64,000 nt of DNA, from assembly GCA_018292915.2 (NCBI GenBank), contig JACVVK020000525.1, forward strand, positions 375,155 to 439,154, in the 5' to 3' direction. The notes below the pieces were generated by a model that did no database searches, was not told the origin of the DNA, and saw only the letters and a list, made by a program, of their open reading frames with translations. The DNA comes from Batillaria attramentaria. Lineage: Eukaryota > Mollusca > Gastropoda > Batillariidae. Below, piece after piece: positions 11,456-22,905 of this stretch. Both the position numbers and the translations under genes were made by a program. Numbering within the stretch: the stretch's first letter is position 1; each line of letters starts with the position of its first letter.

Positions 11456-11780
11456 TATACAGTAACATCCGTGGTGTGTGTGTGTGTGTTTGTAATCTGA
11501 CTTCGAAAAGAAGTGAACTGTAAACCAAAAACGTCACAAGTGCCGTAACAAAAGCTAAGCCAAAATCAATTTCTTCATACAATCCTTGAAATCACATCTG
11601 AAGTCCAAAATATTGCACACACACATCAAGTTTTTAGTGTCATGTCAAAGCGCTGATCAGCAATGAGACAGATAAGTGAAAGCGGCCGCGAAAGCACGAT
11701 AAGACTACTAGACCTAGTAGCTGCTCACCACTGAATGAACGACGAGTTGTACTTCGTGTTCCATAAATTGATGATCTTCG
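10730..11780. other. Non-coding stretch with (TG)n repeats
   Basis: (TG)n at 10778-10798, 11415-11450 and 11473-11490 lie in otherwise unique-looking AT-rich sequence. No gene is seen. Confidence 0.35.
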
Positions 11781-12001
11781 CTGCTTCGTCCTTACTCCTT
11801 ACCCATCCAGTGAGGGAGGAATTTTCGCCGACCTGATTTCTGTGAAAAAAATTCGGGTAGAAGTGTTTCGTTCATGGCGGCAGACGGCTGCTTCGTCCTT
11901 ACTCTTTACCCATCCAGTGAGGGAGGAATTTTCACCGACCTGATTTCTGTGAAAGAATTCGGGTAGAACTAGAAGTGTTTCGTTCATGGCGGCAGACGGC
12001 C
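11781..12001. repeat. 107-bp tandem duplication
   Basis: CTGCTTCGTCCTTACTC starts at 11781 and again at 11888. Both copies run through TACCCATCCAGTGAGGGAGG to GTTTCGTTCATGGCGGCAGA. They differ by a few substitutions and a short insertion in the second copy. Confidence 0.85.
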
Positions 12002-12155
12002 CTTTCGCGGCTTTTCTTGATGAAACGAAAACGAGGCGGAAAACCCCAGGTGACGTCATTCTAAAAATAGACATGTACGAGTTCCCTCCAAAAAGCCTTC
12101 ACCGCTGGAGAGGGCGAATCCGAGAATCAGTTGTCCTTCGGCGGCCATCTTGAAA

Positions 12156-12671
12156 CTAGCGTGCAATCCACGATTCGGCGTGCTTGCGTCTTCTCGCGTA
12201 GACTAGCGAGCAAGAAATGGTACGCAACGTGCACACTCGCGTATTCTTGCAAGATCTCGCTAGTTCTCGCCTTAGGCAACACGCGGCTGGTTCGCCCGTG
12301 TGGAAACCACCCACATCCTCGCCAATGCCTTTGATTAGGTCGGAGTTGCCAAAAATTGGTTCAAATAAATCTAGGTCGGGCATTTCATCCACTTTGCCCG
12401 AGCCAGTTGGGGGGTATTTCCGAGCACGAAGCTGAGCTCGGGCCTCTGAAGAAAGTTTGGCCCATTTTTCTTTGACTTCCACCACTGTTCGGCCACATGT
12501 TGAAACACTTGTAACGGCTTCGCAGATCTCCAACCACGCTTTTTGCTTGTCCTTACTTGCAGATGTTGTTTTGAACTTTTGTTGGAGAACACTTTTCCTC
12601 AGCGAAAACTCTTCGATGAGAGCGACTCTGTCAGCTGAAGAAAAATTCTGCTTCCTTCCTCTCCTCGCCAT
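12156..12671 (-). CDS. Myb/SANT-like DNA-binding protein exon
   Basis: Starts with MARRGRKQNFSSADRVALIE. It then has FSLRKSVLQQKF, KQKAWLEICEAVTSV and TVVEVKEKWAKLSSEARAQL. The W..I...V.....RT..EVK.KW pattern is the Myb/SANT-like fold (PF13873-type), as in NAIF1 and in the second ORF of Harbinger transposons. Coding sense probably stops near DVGGFHTG, where GG|GTGGTTTC could serve as a donor. The rest of the reading frame is intronic or degraded. Its nearest neighbour downstream is a truncated RTE copy of unrelated origin. Confidence 0.6.
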   Translation of the reverse strand: MARRGRKQNFSSADRVALIEEFSLRKSVLQQKFKTTSASKDKQKAWLEICEAVTSVSTCGRTVVEVKEKWAKLSSEARAQLRARKYPPTGSGKVDEMPDLDLFEPIFGNSDLIKGIGEDVGGFHTGEPAACCLRRELARSCKNTRVCTLRTISCSLVYARRRKHAESWIAR

Positions 12672-12814
12672 CTTTACGTCGTGAGGAGCCAGCTATAGCA
12701 TGTTTACACGCCTTCCGAGAAGCCGCGTTGGGCTTCTTTTCCGAGAACTAATACCATATAAGGAGTTTGGCAGTGAGCGAGAGAGGGAATCTCCCGATCT
12801 ATTTATAGCTAGCT

Positions 12815-13900
12815 ACAGCTAACGACGCTGAGGCGCTGTGGAAGCTGTTAAGGCACTATGGAGTTCCCGGGAAGATCATCTCCCTGATCCAGTGCACCTA
12901 CCAAGACATGAGCTGCAGGATTGCCCATGCCGGCCAGTTGTCAGAAAGCTTCGAGGTGAAGACCGGAGTCCGCCAGGGATGCCTGTTGTCCCCGTTTCTC
13001 TTCCTCCTGGTCATCGACTGGATCATGAAGACCACTACAGCAGGCAGGAAAAACGGGATACAGTGGACACTCTGGACGCAGCTGGATGACCTCGACTTCG
13101 CGGACGACCTGGCGCTCCTGTCTCACAGCCACAGCCAGATGCAGGACAAGACTACGTGCCTGGAAGCCACATCAGCCGGAACAGGGCTCAAGATCAACAG
13201 GAAGGAAACCGAGCTGATGAAGATCAACACCACTGCCAACACACCAGTCACAGTCGGTGGAGAGCCCATCAGGGAGGTGGAGTCTTTTGTCTACCTGGGG
13301 AGTGTGGTTGATGGACAGGGAGGCACAGACCGAGACGTCACAGCCAGAATCGGCAAGGCAAGGGCAGCAATGGTCATGCTGAAGAACGTCTGGGCATCCA
13401 AAGTTGTCAGCATAAGAACCAAACTTCGCATCTTCAACTCCAACGTGAAGTCAGTTCTGCTCTACGGATGCGAAACATGGAGGACAACGAAGGCGATGCA
13501 GCAGAAGATCCAGACATTTCTCAACACCTGTCTGAGGCGCATCTTCAACATCCGATGGCCAGAGAAGATCCGGAATGAAGAGCTGTGGGAGCGAGCGGGG
13601 CAGGAACCAGTGGCCAAGCAGATCCTGCGGAGGAAGTGGGGCTGGATTGGACACACCCTCAGGAAGCCAGCATCCAGCACCACACGCCAAGCCCTGACAT
13701 GGAACCCGCAGGGGAAAAGGAAGAGAGGCCGGCCTCGCAACATCTGGAGGCGGGACACTGAGGCAGAGCTATGTAAGCAGGGGACCAACTGGACTGGAGT
13801 GGCAAGACTAGCCCAGAACAGAGTGCGATGGCGAAGGGTTGTCGATGGCCTATGCTCCACGTGGAGCCAAGGGCCTAAGTAAGTAAGTACAGCTAACGAC
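12815..13900 (+). mobile_element. 5'-truncated RTE-type retrotransposon with 12-bp target duplication
   Basis: The element body is 12827-13888, flanked by the 12-bp repeat ACAGCTAACGAC at 12815-12826 and 13889-13900. It is a truncated copy of the full-length element at 23635-26924, starting within the reverse transcriptase. Its 3' end is a short (TAAG)n tail after GGGCC. The truncation, simple-repeat tail and target duplication are the marks of target-primed reverse transcription. Confidence 0.9.
12827..13882 (+). pseudogene. RTE reverse transcriptase, C-terminal part
   Basis: Residues include FEVKTGVRQGCLLSPFLFLL, the catalytic DLDFADDLALLSH (FADD box), ESFVYLGSVVDG, KSVLLYGCETWRTTK and a C-terminal WGWIGHTLRKP...RKRGRPRN...W block. 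The frame stays open to its natural stop at 13882. It lacks the endonuclease domain and fingers, so it cannot work alone. Against the copy at 23.6-26.6 kb only a handful of residues differ (for example E/K in NRKE/KTEL, A/T in TKA/TMQQ and I/S in RNI/SWRR). Confidence 0.9.
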
Positions 13901-13998
13901 CGTACCTTAAAGTTAGCTAGCTACGTGCTAAATCTTGCTCATGCAACAAAGTTAGCCACCTGCTGTACCTTGTAGGTAGCTAACTATAAGCTAGCGAT

Positions 13999-14187
13999 TT
14001 AACTATGCGCTAGGCACCACTCACTAACTTGCTGTTGTACAACTGGCCCCTGGTCTGCAAGTTGATCTCGCTTCTGTTGTCTCCACGAATCCCGGCTGGG
14101 GCATAGAACCTGGCAGAACGGGCCCCGGTTTAGCCGCGAAATAGTCATTGTTGCTTGCGCGGCGTTAAGCCCTAAAGAACTAACTAA
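13999..14187 (+). repeat. CGCGGCG-type dispersed repeat (copy 3)
   Basis: The stretch from TGGTCTGCAAGTTGATC to the end TAACTAACCGGCTGG is shared, in the same order, with 15001-15140. The core TAGCCGCGAAATAGTC...CGCGGCGTTAAGCCC is at about 14130-14173. It is joined directly to SINE body sequence on its right. Confidence 0.7.
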
Positions 14188-14312
14188 CCGGCTGGTGCCA
14201 AATATGTGTGCTTTTTTTTTTTTTTTTTTTTTAATCGTTGCCCCGTCTTTGATATCACCCGTTTGTGGTGGAAAAAGACAAACTCCCAAACACCCACCCA
14301 CCCACCCTGTTG
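14188..14312 (+). repeat. tRNA-SINE body (5' part replaced by copy 3 repeat)
   Basis: GGTGCCAAATATGTGTGC, poly-T, ATCGTTGCCCCGTCTTTGAT, ATCACCCGTTTGTGGTGG and a CACCCACCC end match the bodies of the complete SINEs, for example 51326-51486. The tRNA-like head is missing. Confidence 0.7.
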
Positions 14313-15000
14313 TCTCCATTTCAGTTGCTGTTTCACCTTGCTAGCGCGAGGACTTGACACCTTTATTGTGACCTCGCCTTCGGCCTTTTTCTGCGCACGT
14401 ATTCTCGTCTTTTCCTCGTATTTTTCTCGCTTTTCTCCATCCAGCTGAGGCATGTAGGCTTTGACACGTGTCTTTTCACAGTCCCTGAAAGCTCTGTAGA
14501 CTTCTGGGTTGCTTTTTAGTTTCTCCCTGTAATCTTTGTAGAGTTTTCTATTTCACCGCTAGTGGAAGGGGTGGTCTCTCTTTTAGCCCGATACGCAGTG
14601 AAGTGCGTATTTCTGTGGCTGCAGCGTCCATGCAGACAGACATACAGAGAGTCAGATACTACTAAGGGGTATAGTTTACTTACTTCTCCAGTCGTTTGAA
14701 GTCTGTCTTCATCAGGATGAGGTCTCTCGCCGCACCAGTCGCCTGGAATGTTTTGTGCCCAAGCACCCGTACTCTGTAAATTGTGCCCCCCTCATAAGGC
14801 TGTGCTGCCCTCACCGCCTTCATCAGCATCTGTGGTAGGTCTTACAAGCAAGGTACATTGTTTTCAGGAGAGGAGGAAAAGGGAGATTAAGACTAGAAAT
14901 CAGCACCATGAAGGCAGAGAACGGAGTATACTCCATTCTCCTATCTCGAACAGTTGAGAAACAAGTGTGTGCCCGACGGGAAGAAACACTGAAAAAACTA
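14313..15000. other. Stretch without assigned gene
   Basis: A minus-strand frame at about 14190-14453 is rich in K/E/R but carries no known domain. The rest shows no feature. Confidence 0.25.
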
Positions 15001-15235
15001 ACCCTGTCCCTCTGGTCTGGAAGTTGATCTTGCTTCTGTTGTCTCCACGAATCCAGAATGGGACCGATTTAGCCGCGAAATAGTCTTTGTTGCTTGCGCG
15101 GCGTTAAGCCCTAAGTAAGTAACTAACTAACTAACCGGCTGGTGCCAAATCTATGTGCTGCCTTTTTTTAATCGTTGCTCGTCTTTGATATCACCCGTTT
15201 GTGGTGGAAAAAAGACAAAATTGCAAACATATGCA
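15001..15235 (+). repeat. Composite repeat: CGCGGCG-type copy 4 joined to SINE body
   Basis: Same junction as at 14036-14312: the CGCGGCGTTAAGCCC...TAACTAACCGG unit runs into CTGGTGCCAAAT and the SINE body with CGTCTTTGATATCACCCG. Two copies with the same internal junction about 0.9 kb apart mean that the composite was duplicated or is itself a mobile unit. Confidence 0.7.
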
Positions 15236-15434
15236 TCACTCCCACATATGCATACTCCACACCACCACAAACACAACACGAGACTGCCTCTGAAGCAAGC
15301 AAACATATATATTCAACCAAGACATGATATGGTGAGGTGCAGCTTGGCTTCCATGTGCTGCGTTACGCACATGTGCAACTTGTGGAAACCTTGGAAGAAC
15401 ATATTGGAATAATTGCCTTTGAGCACATGGGACA

Positions 15435-15743
15435 TCACAGTTTCTCAAGAAGTTTTTCCAGTAAGTCGTTCTTCCGCTTACTCTCCTCTACGAGGGTCTC
15501 CTGCAATTGAAGGCTCTTCTTTGAAAATTCCTTAAACCATGCAGGAGGCTCTCGCTGGTCCTCTCTCCTCTTTCGACTTAGAGTTAGAGGTGTCTTTGGG
15601 CTGCTTGAAGGACCCGGTGTTGGTGAGGCACTTCTGCCACTGCTGGAGCTATTTCCTCCACTGGTTTCCTCACATGTGGCTGGACCTGGGGAAACCCTTG
15701 CAGGACGTCCATCTGTGGTGTGGACTGTAGACAAGACGGACAT
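15435..15743 (-). CDS. Serine/proline-rich C-terminal exon with coiled coil
   Basis: The first ~50 residues are S/P/G-rich (SASPTPGPSSSPKTPLTLSR). They are followed by KRREDQREPPAWFKEFSKKS and a leucine/lysine coil ending KRKNDLLEKLLEKL before the stop. This resembles the C-terminus of Myb/SANT proteins from Harbinger elements. The upstream DNA-binding exon is not seen. Confidence 0.4.
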   Translation of the reverse strand: MSVLSTVHTTDGRPARVSPGPATCEETSGGNSSSSGRSASPTPGPSSSPKTPLTLSRKRREDQREPPAWFKEFSKKSLQLQETLVEESKRKNDLLEKLLEKL

Positions 15744-16076
15744 TACACCTCGACCATACTCACTCTCTAACTTTTTTTTTTTTTTTTTTCAAAGGGGGGA
15801 CTCAAAACCATAGATAATTGTGCAGGGCATTATCTTCTCCGAACCAATCAAAACAATCTCCAAAGCGATAAACTTTCAGACTGCTTGCACTCAGCTGCAC
15901 AAACCTTGATGCTGTCATTTTCTTGGAAAATGTATCACTAATTATTAGGAACAAGACCAGACGCACCATGTGCTCTGGTTCTACAGCTGCACACATGCAA
16001 GGCACCCCCATTTTAATTTTTTAAGGACCTTTCATGACAATTACAGGACCCACAATTTTCAGCACTTTTTAAGGTC

Positions 16077-17283
16077 TCATAAAAATGGAAAAAGTAATAA
16101 GCACTTCTCAAGACCTGTGGGAATCCTGTGTAATTGGAAATGTACTGCACATACTGTACACAAATGTACTTCTCCGACAGAAGCTGGAAGTTCCTTGGAG
16201 TGATGGCCAGGTTCCACGTTGTTGGCAAGGGCCCTCTTGAAAAAGCACCATGATTTTGGGCCAATTGGACAGAGGTTATGGTTGTGGCTGGCATCTGAAC
16301 TCAAAGTGTGGAAAAATGAAGCCCATACTGCATTCACCATGGCATCGAGGTTGCCTTTATTGTCCTTGATTGCACGGCCGTAGTAGTTTGTCAGCTTCTT
16401 GATACGCTCTGCGGTCAGCTTTCCTCTCCCACCGATGGGCTGCCCCTGTGCCTTCCTTTTTTCCACCAGAGTGCGAAGAGCAGTGCCTAGTCGCTTGGTG
16501 ACGTGGTTTACACACTCAATCTTTTCGATCGGTCGGCCATTGTAGACGTCTTCTTCCAGCAGCTTGGCGTGTGTTTTCGTGTCGCCGTCACCCAGCATTT
16601 CTGTATAGCGGAAGCCCCTCTCTTCTGATCTCTGAAACAGTATCACAGCACCCTCCATCTCCATGGCTTGGGAGGAGCACTGTATGTTCTGCTGGCACTG
16701 GTCCTTGTGGCCGGCAAACCAGTCGTCATAGTTTGCATCACCAGGGGAAGGCGCCGCTTCACTCTCGCATACCTGACAGTAATTGGATAAAGCAACAAAA
16801 TCAATAATAAGTCCTGTGATAAGATCAATGACACACACAACACCATTGTGTGATGTTCTCCCTCTTTTGTGCCAGCTGCCATCAATGGAAATTGAAATGT
16901 CAAGAACGCCATTGGCGTCAGGAATACCAATGTTCATATCAGCGTATGTTGTTCTGATGACATGAGCCACATCCTGTAGGTGCCTGTCCGCAGCCCGCTT
17001 CACGCCAGTGTGCAGTCTCTTTTTGTAGAAATACCAAGTTTTTTTCATTCATGGGTTTTGGCATGCCCATCAAAGCAAACAGACTCTCTACCTGAGAATA
17101 TCCAATGCCATTGGAAGTCGCTGCAGCCACGAGGCGTCTGTTGGCGTCAAAGCCGGTGTGCACAGTCCCGGTTTTTGACGAAGTGTATTCTGTCGCCAGC
17201 TTGCCACAGTTGAAACAGTGCAGCTGAAGAAGGCAGGAGGACCCCTTCCTGAAGTCATGTCCACCCTCTATCACAGTCAGGTT
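16077..17283 (-). pseudogene. Mutator-like transposase (frameshifted)
   Basis: The first part (17283 to about 17045) follows a TTCTACAG acceptor and reads NLTVIEGGHDFRKGSSCLLQ, FNCGK, GFDANRRLVAAATSNGIGYS and ALMGMPKPMNEK. The second part, in another frame from 17048, reads TWYFYKKRL, ISISIDGSWHKRGRTSHNGV, VCVIDLITGLIIDFVALSNY and later GDGDTKTHAKL and CVNHVTKRLGTAL. The DGSW.KRG.TS.NG block is the hallmark of the metazoan Mutator-like transposase domain, with the first catalytic Asp. GDGD...K carries a second acidic site. The two parts overlap around 17040, so one indel breaks the gene. Downstream of about 16200 the frame loses resemblance. Confidence 0.65.
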
Positions 17284-17564
17284 CTGTAGAAGACAGAAAA
17301 ATGTATAGAAGTATGTCACAGACCACAGAATTTGGCATGATTTGTTGGAAAAGTAAACAAAACAATTGACAACACTGCTTTCTATCACTGTGAGGAAGAA
17401 CCCACTGCAGCAAATCAAAGTGTGTACATGTTTACAAGACTACTGTCAACTGAATTAGACACCAAAGTAAGTTCAGAATTGTCATACACGGTCTTGTAAG
17501 AAACTTCTCATTTAAACCCAGTAGATTTTTAGCATATATTTACATCCTGTTTTATTGCATGCTC

Positions 17565-17664
17565 TTTTATTTTTAATGACCTGGCAGAAAGGGACCTCGC
17601 ATAGCCGCGAAATAGTCTTTGTAGCTTGCGCGGCGTAAAGCACTAAATAACTAACTAACTAACT
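17565..17664 (+). repeat. CGCGGCG-type dispersed repeat (copy 5)
   Basis: Lead-in AATGACCTGGCAGAAAGGGA, then TAGCCGCGAAATAGTCTTTG and a TAACTAACTAAC tail. Confidence 0.7.
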
Positions 17665-18258
17665 GTCATACACGACACACATGAAATGATAACCCATGCA
17701 CAGTGTCAAACTCACAATCACATTATCAGGTTCTCCATGATGGCTGGCGTATACCGCAAGTTAGGGAAATAACTCTGGCCACCTAATTTACGCGTCGGAG
17801 AGGATAGACGGGGAGATTCCTGCTAATGTTTTCTGGTTTTTGTTGAAAATAACCATTCGACCATACTTGCGAGCAACAGTTTGGTTAAATGTATAGTACT
17901 GTACACACCAACCAGGGTTGAACCCAGTAGATATATATGGCTAGTGTAGACAGCCTCCATGAGTTAACGTTGGTGTGGGGGGGGGGGGGGGGGTTGACGT
18001 AGTATTGCTTGATTGTAAGTGCTGAAGAGTCCTCGAGATTGCTTTCAGATCATGTCCTTGTGCCATGTAAGGTCTGTGGAGATTCTTCATTTGATTGGAA
18101 GGCAATTGTTCATACTTCTTCTTTATCTCATTCTGTCAATAAATTCATGCAAACTTGTCATATATTCTTTGTTGTGGATGTAACGTGTTACTGTTACATA
18201 TATGTGTGTGTGTGTGTGTACACTACTGAACCAGACACAAGTCTTCTACCTCCCACCA

Positions 18259-18291
<33 letters not shown>

Positions 18292-18370
18292 TCAATTAAA
18301 AGAATGAGCCTGCAGAGCGTTGCTATGTTCATGCAATTTAAATGATGAAGTCTTTATACAACTCACAAAG
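17665..18370. other. Non-coding stretch with G-run and (AC)n
   Basis: A 17-18-bp G-run near 17977-17994, a (GT)n near 18202-18220 and (TC)n/(AC)n at 18257-18292. No gene is seen. Confidence 0.35.
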
Positions 18371-18490
18371 AGAATGTTTAAACATCTAAGCTCCCAACAA
18401 AACAGCTTTCCCAAGTGTGGAAAAATTTTACAGAGTCGACCGTGCAAGCACAGTCAGCTCTCAGTTGCAGAGTTTTCAGCGTCCCTGAAA
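18371..18490. repeat. Repeat shared with 62128-62235 (copy 1)
   Basis: ATCTAAGCTCCCAACAAAAC, TTTTACAGAGTCGACCGTGC and AAGCACAG recur in the same order near the right end of the window. A two-copy match over about 110 bases indicates a dispersed family of unknown class. Confidence 0.6.
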
Positions 18491-18626
18491 CCCCAATAAA
18501 AGCCAAGGGCAGCCTGATTCACAGCTCAGTTCGCGTTTTGACACTGAGCGAGAAAGAGCGTGCAGCACTCAACACTGATCCGCTCGACAATGTAGTCATG
18601 TGTCTTGCTCACTGACCAAAAGCCTG

Positions 18627-19085
18627 ACGTGCGTTTTACAGACCGAGGCGAGCTAGAATAGCGAGACGAGCGGACTACGAAACGGTCACAGCCGGAAGCT
18701 AGCTGTATCTACCCATTTCAAGATGGCGGAAGATTGTGTGCGACGCGCGTTGACATGTGTACCACACCGGTATCGACTCGATTACATTGTTATTCAAAGC
18801 TAAATTTGCAAGAAAGTCAACAATACAGACAAAAAGTAAAAAGAATAACACATATATTTCTGCAGACGCCTCCATCTTGATTCCTTCACCACAAAATTGA
18901 AAAAGAAACTGCCATCATCGAGTCGCACCATGAGTACAGTCGCCATCTTGTCTAGCAAATGTAGCACCTCCTGCGAGGGTCTAACTTTCCTCGGCTAGGG
19001 GCTAAGTCGCCTTGACCTATAAAACGCCTAGCTGCTCTCCCGCTACGTAGGGGCTTGTTTTCCTCGCTCTATAAAACGCGCCACA
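18627..19085. mobile_element. Possible MITE with imperfect terminal inverted repeats
   Basis: The left end GCGTTTTACAGACCGAGG (about 18632) and the complement of the right end, GCGTTTTATAGAGCGAGG, match at 16 of 18 positions. The interior has no ORF. No clear target duplication is visible, so this is tentative. Confidence 0.35.
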
Positions 19086-19659
19086 GATAATGTCACGGCA
19101 AACTCGTGCTCTGGTTTTATAAGGGTCCCCGAAGCGCTGAAAACACTGCAACTGTGACGGAGTTATCCTGGATTATGCACAGTCGAAGGAGTGGGGAAAA
19201 AAAAAAAAAAAACCCGCAATGTTATCGGCTTTTGCTGAGATGGCAGACCTTTAAAGCAGATCGGATAGAATCAAGTCTGCACCAGACGTATGTTTCATAT
19301 TGCTGTACGTTCACAGTGACTGGACTTCTACACTATAGACTGAGAGCGCCTTGAGCCGAGTCGTCTCCTATGCGGTGTGTGAGTGTGTGTCCTAATCGGG
19401 TGTGTGTGCACGTGTGCGTGCATGTGTTGTGTCTGTGTGGAAGTGCGTGTCTGTGAGGGTATGAGTGTGCTTTGTGAAACTATTTTTTTTTAACTAAAAT
19501 TTACTTTTACAGTGAAGGGTACGTCTTAACAGTGGGGTATTTAATGACAGCATGGTAATTAGGAAGTGTGTGGGTGGGGGCGTGCGTGTGTGGGTGCGTG
19601 TTATCGCTGTGATATCACATTTTAACTATTGGGACATGTTATATTGTGTATGTGGTTGT

Positions 19660-19722
19660 CTTTTTTTTACGCCGCAACCGAATTGCCTCTTGAGGACAAA
19701 AAAGAATTATTGAATTGAATTA
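19660..19722 (+). repeat. Non-LTR retrotransposon 3' tail
   Basis: ACCGAATTGCCTCTTGAGGA, CAAAAAAGAATT and ATTGAATTGAATT are typical of CR1-like 3' ends that finish in short tandem repeats. The coding part is absent. Confidence 0.45.
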
Positions 19723-20675
19723 TGCTGTTGTCTTCATTCGTTGAAAGAGAATCAAGTGACTTCGAACGTGTGCAGCGCCTCCTTGGTGTAGCAGACTGAA
19801 AAGGAGAAAAGACGACGTTTTGAGTGGTTATATGCGTTTTCTTAGAAATTACAATTCGAACAAATATTAAACTTGGCTAATGGTGGTGGTTGGTGACAAA
19901 CCCTTCTGTGGCACACAGGTCCAAAATGTCATGGTTTCTCATTTTCACTGTAACCACAAAACATCAGGAAACCCAAACGTGGCACAGTTATAAGCGGTAT
20001 GGACTGTGAAAAAATACCTTTCGAATGACCTTGAGTTTACAGTTACATCATGTGACATGACTGGGCGAATTTACATACTTTTTAAGGGCAAGTTTTCAAC
20101 AAAAATATCTCACACCATGCTACAGAAATAATTTTTTATACCAAAAGAAGTATTATTTTCTGCACTTTTCAGTAATTCCAGTAACTCTCATTGCCCCAAA
20201 TCACCCTTGTCTCCCTTTGTGGGAGCCTAACATATTTATTTTGAAAGTTCCACATCTAGTCTGGTACTATAGTGGTAGTCGTAGAACATGTGTCTTCTCA
20301 GTAATTTTCAGCAACTACTGAACTGATGATGTTGTCACTGGCATATATGTGACTGTGCTCTTTCATAAAGTCAGTGTCGTAAAGGATGTGCTTTTATAGT
20401 TACGCCTACCCGTCGGACGGCCGTAGATGTCGGTGAACTATTGTGGTATGAGTGATTCCGTGGATGTTGCTCGAACAGTCCTTGAGACTTCGGTCGTGAA
20501 TCCTTCAGCCAGTGCCCCACCTATGTACACAAGAAAGGAAACACCAGTCATGCCACAGATTTGACTGGTCTTTGGCTTGTGGCCGTAACGGAAAATCATT
20601 AAAATATGAACGATATATATGCTGAATAGGTGCAGTGGCTCAATAGTCGGCGCGTGTGACCAGCAGATGCGGCGA
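19723..20675. other. Non-coding stretch, nothing recognised
   Basis: AT-rich sequence without domain-bearing ORFs or long repeats. Confidence 0.3.
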
Positions 20676-20838
20676 GTGGGTGGGTGGGGTTTAACGTCTT
20701 TTTCCACCACATAGGGTGATACCAAAGACGGGGCAACGATGAAAAAGCCAGCACAAATATTTGGCCCCAGCCGGGATCGAACTTACGACCCGAGCATTAG
20801 AAGTCCAACGCTGTACCATTCGACCACACCGGCTCCCC
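20676..20838 (-). repeat. tRNA-derived SINE
   Basis: On the minus strand: GGGGAGCCGGTGTGGTCGAA (A-box region), AGCGTTGGACTTCTAATGCT, CGGGTCGTAAGTTCGATCCC (B-box region), then the body with GCCAAATATTTGTGCTGGC and a CACCCACC tail. This is a SINE, not a tRNA gene, because the head is followed by the shared SINE body. Confidence 0.8.
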
Positions 20839-21136
20839 GCAGATGCGATGTGTATAAATGTGTGCATGTGAATGGTGTGTGTATGCGTGAGCAAAAAGCG
20901 CATTCAGTGCTTTTCTAAGCAGAACTCCGCGCTCAGCAAGTGTAATATATTATCAAGTTGTTATTATTATTCATCGAGATGCAGGCTCATCGTCACTGGC
21001 ATTGGCTTGAACTCGGTCAGTACAGGAAGTCTAAAATTGATTTTTTTTTTCTTTTTTTCAGTCATCATTACTAGTAGACATGACTATTATAAAACGCCTT
21101 TTCCCGACCAATTTTCTAATTATTCATCTCCCGGCC

Positions 21137-21195
<59 letters not shown>

Positions 21196-22300
21196 CTGGA
21201 CCAGGTCTGGCCACCAAATTTAAAAAACAACAACGAAAAAATAAATAAATAAATAAATGGTTTTACTTCCTCAGTGCTTGTCCTCTGCAGTACGATAGAC
21301 TACGGCCAGTAAGGGGCGTAAGTTTGTATGCTTGATCAAAGTGCAGTGACGAGTTCCCTCCCCTGATAACCCCCGGAACAGGGCCATCAACAAAATTATA
21401 TCCTAGTGGCGGTTGAACCGCCTAAACTCCATTCATAATAATGTTAAACTCTGCGTGTCCGCACATGCATGATCAGCCATCGAGCAATGTTAACATTTCG
21501 AGTAATATTTCGGATAACGGGAACGGGAGCACGGCCGGGCTTCGTCAAGTTCCTCCAACACTGAGTGCACACCGGCGAAACGACTTGACTAACTCACTCA
21601 GTCACAGTGTCCTCAGTGTGTCGGTGACCACACTGAGATTTTTGACTAGACCATAAATATTACTTTACAAACGAGATATACAACAACCACTGTGTCTACA
21701 AACTTGCCTGCTTTCTTGTACAACAGCAACAGATTAGGTGACGAGGTCAGTCACAGCGAGTCAGTCGTCCACAAACCGGGAACTATGTCAGCCGGTACTG
21801 TTGAACTTGGCGGTTCCGCCCACAGTTGTCGGCGTAACTGAGTGATTCTCTGGCCTTGACCTCTGGGGGCTTGAGCCAGATAAAACCCAGTTTCAGTTCC
21901 GCTAGCAACGCAAGAGCCCCTATGGACTCGGACGGAAGAGAAAGTCACAACCTGTTATGTAGGTCTGGTTGGCGCATAACAAACCCCCTCCTGAAGACCT
22001 TTTGTATAAGCGGACCCTCTAACGCCGTTGGTGTCCGTTCCTTGTTTCAAGTTCGGCTTCTAGGTAAGGCCGGAGACTGACGAGGGGTAGCGGTAAAAGC
22101 CACTAGTTTCTTTTTTGTGTGTAACTGAAATAATGTGTCAGTGTCGCCGCGTTGTGTTCCGGCGTTATCATAGTCATGTCACTTTCACACTAACTAACCT
22201 CAGTATCCGGAAACTGAAACCCTAACGATTTCAAGTCGAAGTTTAGTCGGCTATTGTATGTCTAGTGTTTTGAAGACTGAGGGGGAAAGGCTGTCATTAT
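20839..22300. other. Stretch with microsatellites, no gene recognised
   Basis: (CT)n/(AC)n at 21140-21193 and (AAAT)n near 21236-21258. The frames at about 21441-21656 and 21856-22080 have no known motif. Confidence 0.3.
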
Positions 22301-22309
22301 TTTTAATTA

Positions 22310-22683
22310 ATTAATTAATTATAATATTTATAGGGTGCCTATCCCTGGGGAACTGACGAGCTCTAGGCGCCTTACAATCTAAAACCGAAGTAAAAAAAAA
22401 AATACAAAAAACACAACAACAACAATAAAACATTCACTCAATGTACACTACGTAAGAACAACTATAAAAGCAAAAAAGCGCACGCACGCACGCACACACA
22501 CACGCACACACACACACACACACGCACACACACACACACGCACACACACACACACACACACGCACACACACACACACACACACACGCACACACGCACACA
22601 CACACACACACGCACACACACACACACACACACACGCACACACGCACACGCACGCACACGCACACACACACACGCACACGCAC

Positions 22684-22732
<49 letters not shown>

Positions 22733-22900
22733 TAGAAAAAATAAAGGACAGGCAGAGACCAAGACTGAACACCAAGAACAAAATTAATACCAGTGATAAA
22801 ACCCAAAACAAAAGGATAGACTGAAATGAGCCAGATAAAACCTTAAAAGATAGCAGTGGTGAGGAGCTAAAAGTAAGACTGACACTATAAGACTTACGCG

Positions 22901-22905
<5 letters not shown>
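22310..22905 (-). repeat. Dispersed retroposon-like repeat with (AC)n expansion, copy B
   Basis: Reverse-oriented relative of 2235-2560: ATAATATTTATAGGGTGCCT and GAGCTCTAGGCGCC at the left, GACTGACACTATAAGACTT at the right. The internal (TG)n of copy A is here a ~250-bp (AC)n/(GCAC)n tract (about 22482-22730). Confidence 0.65.
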
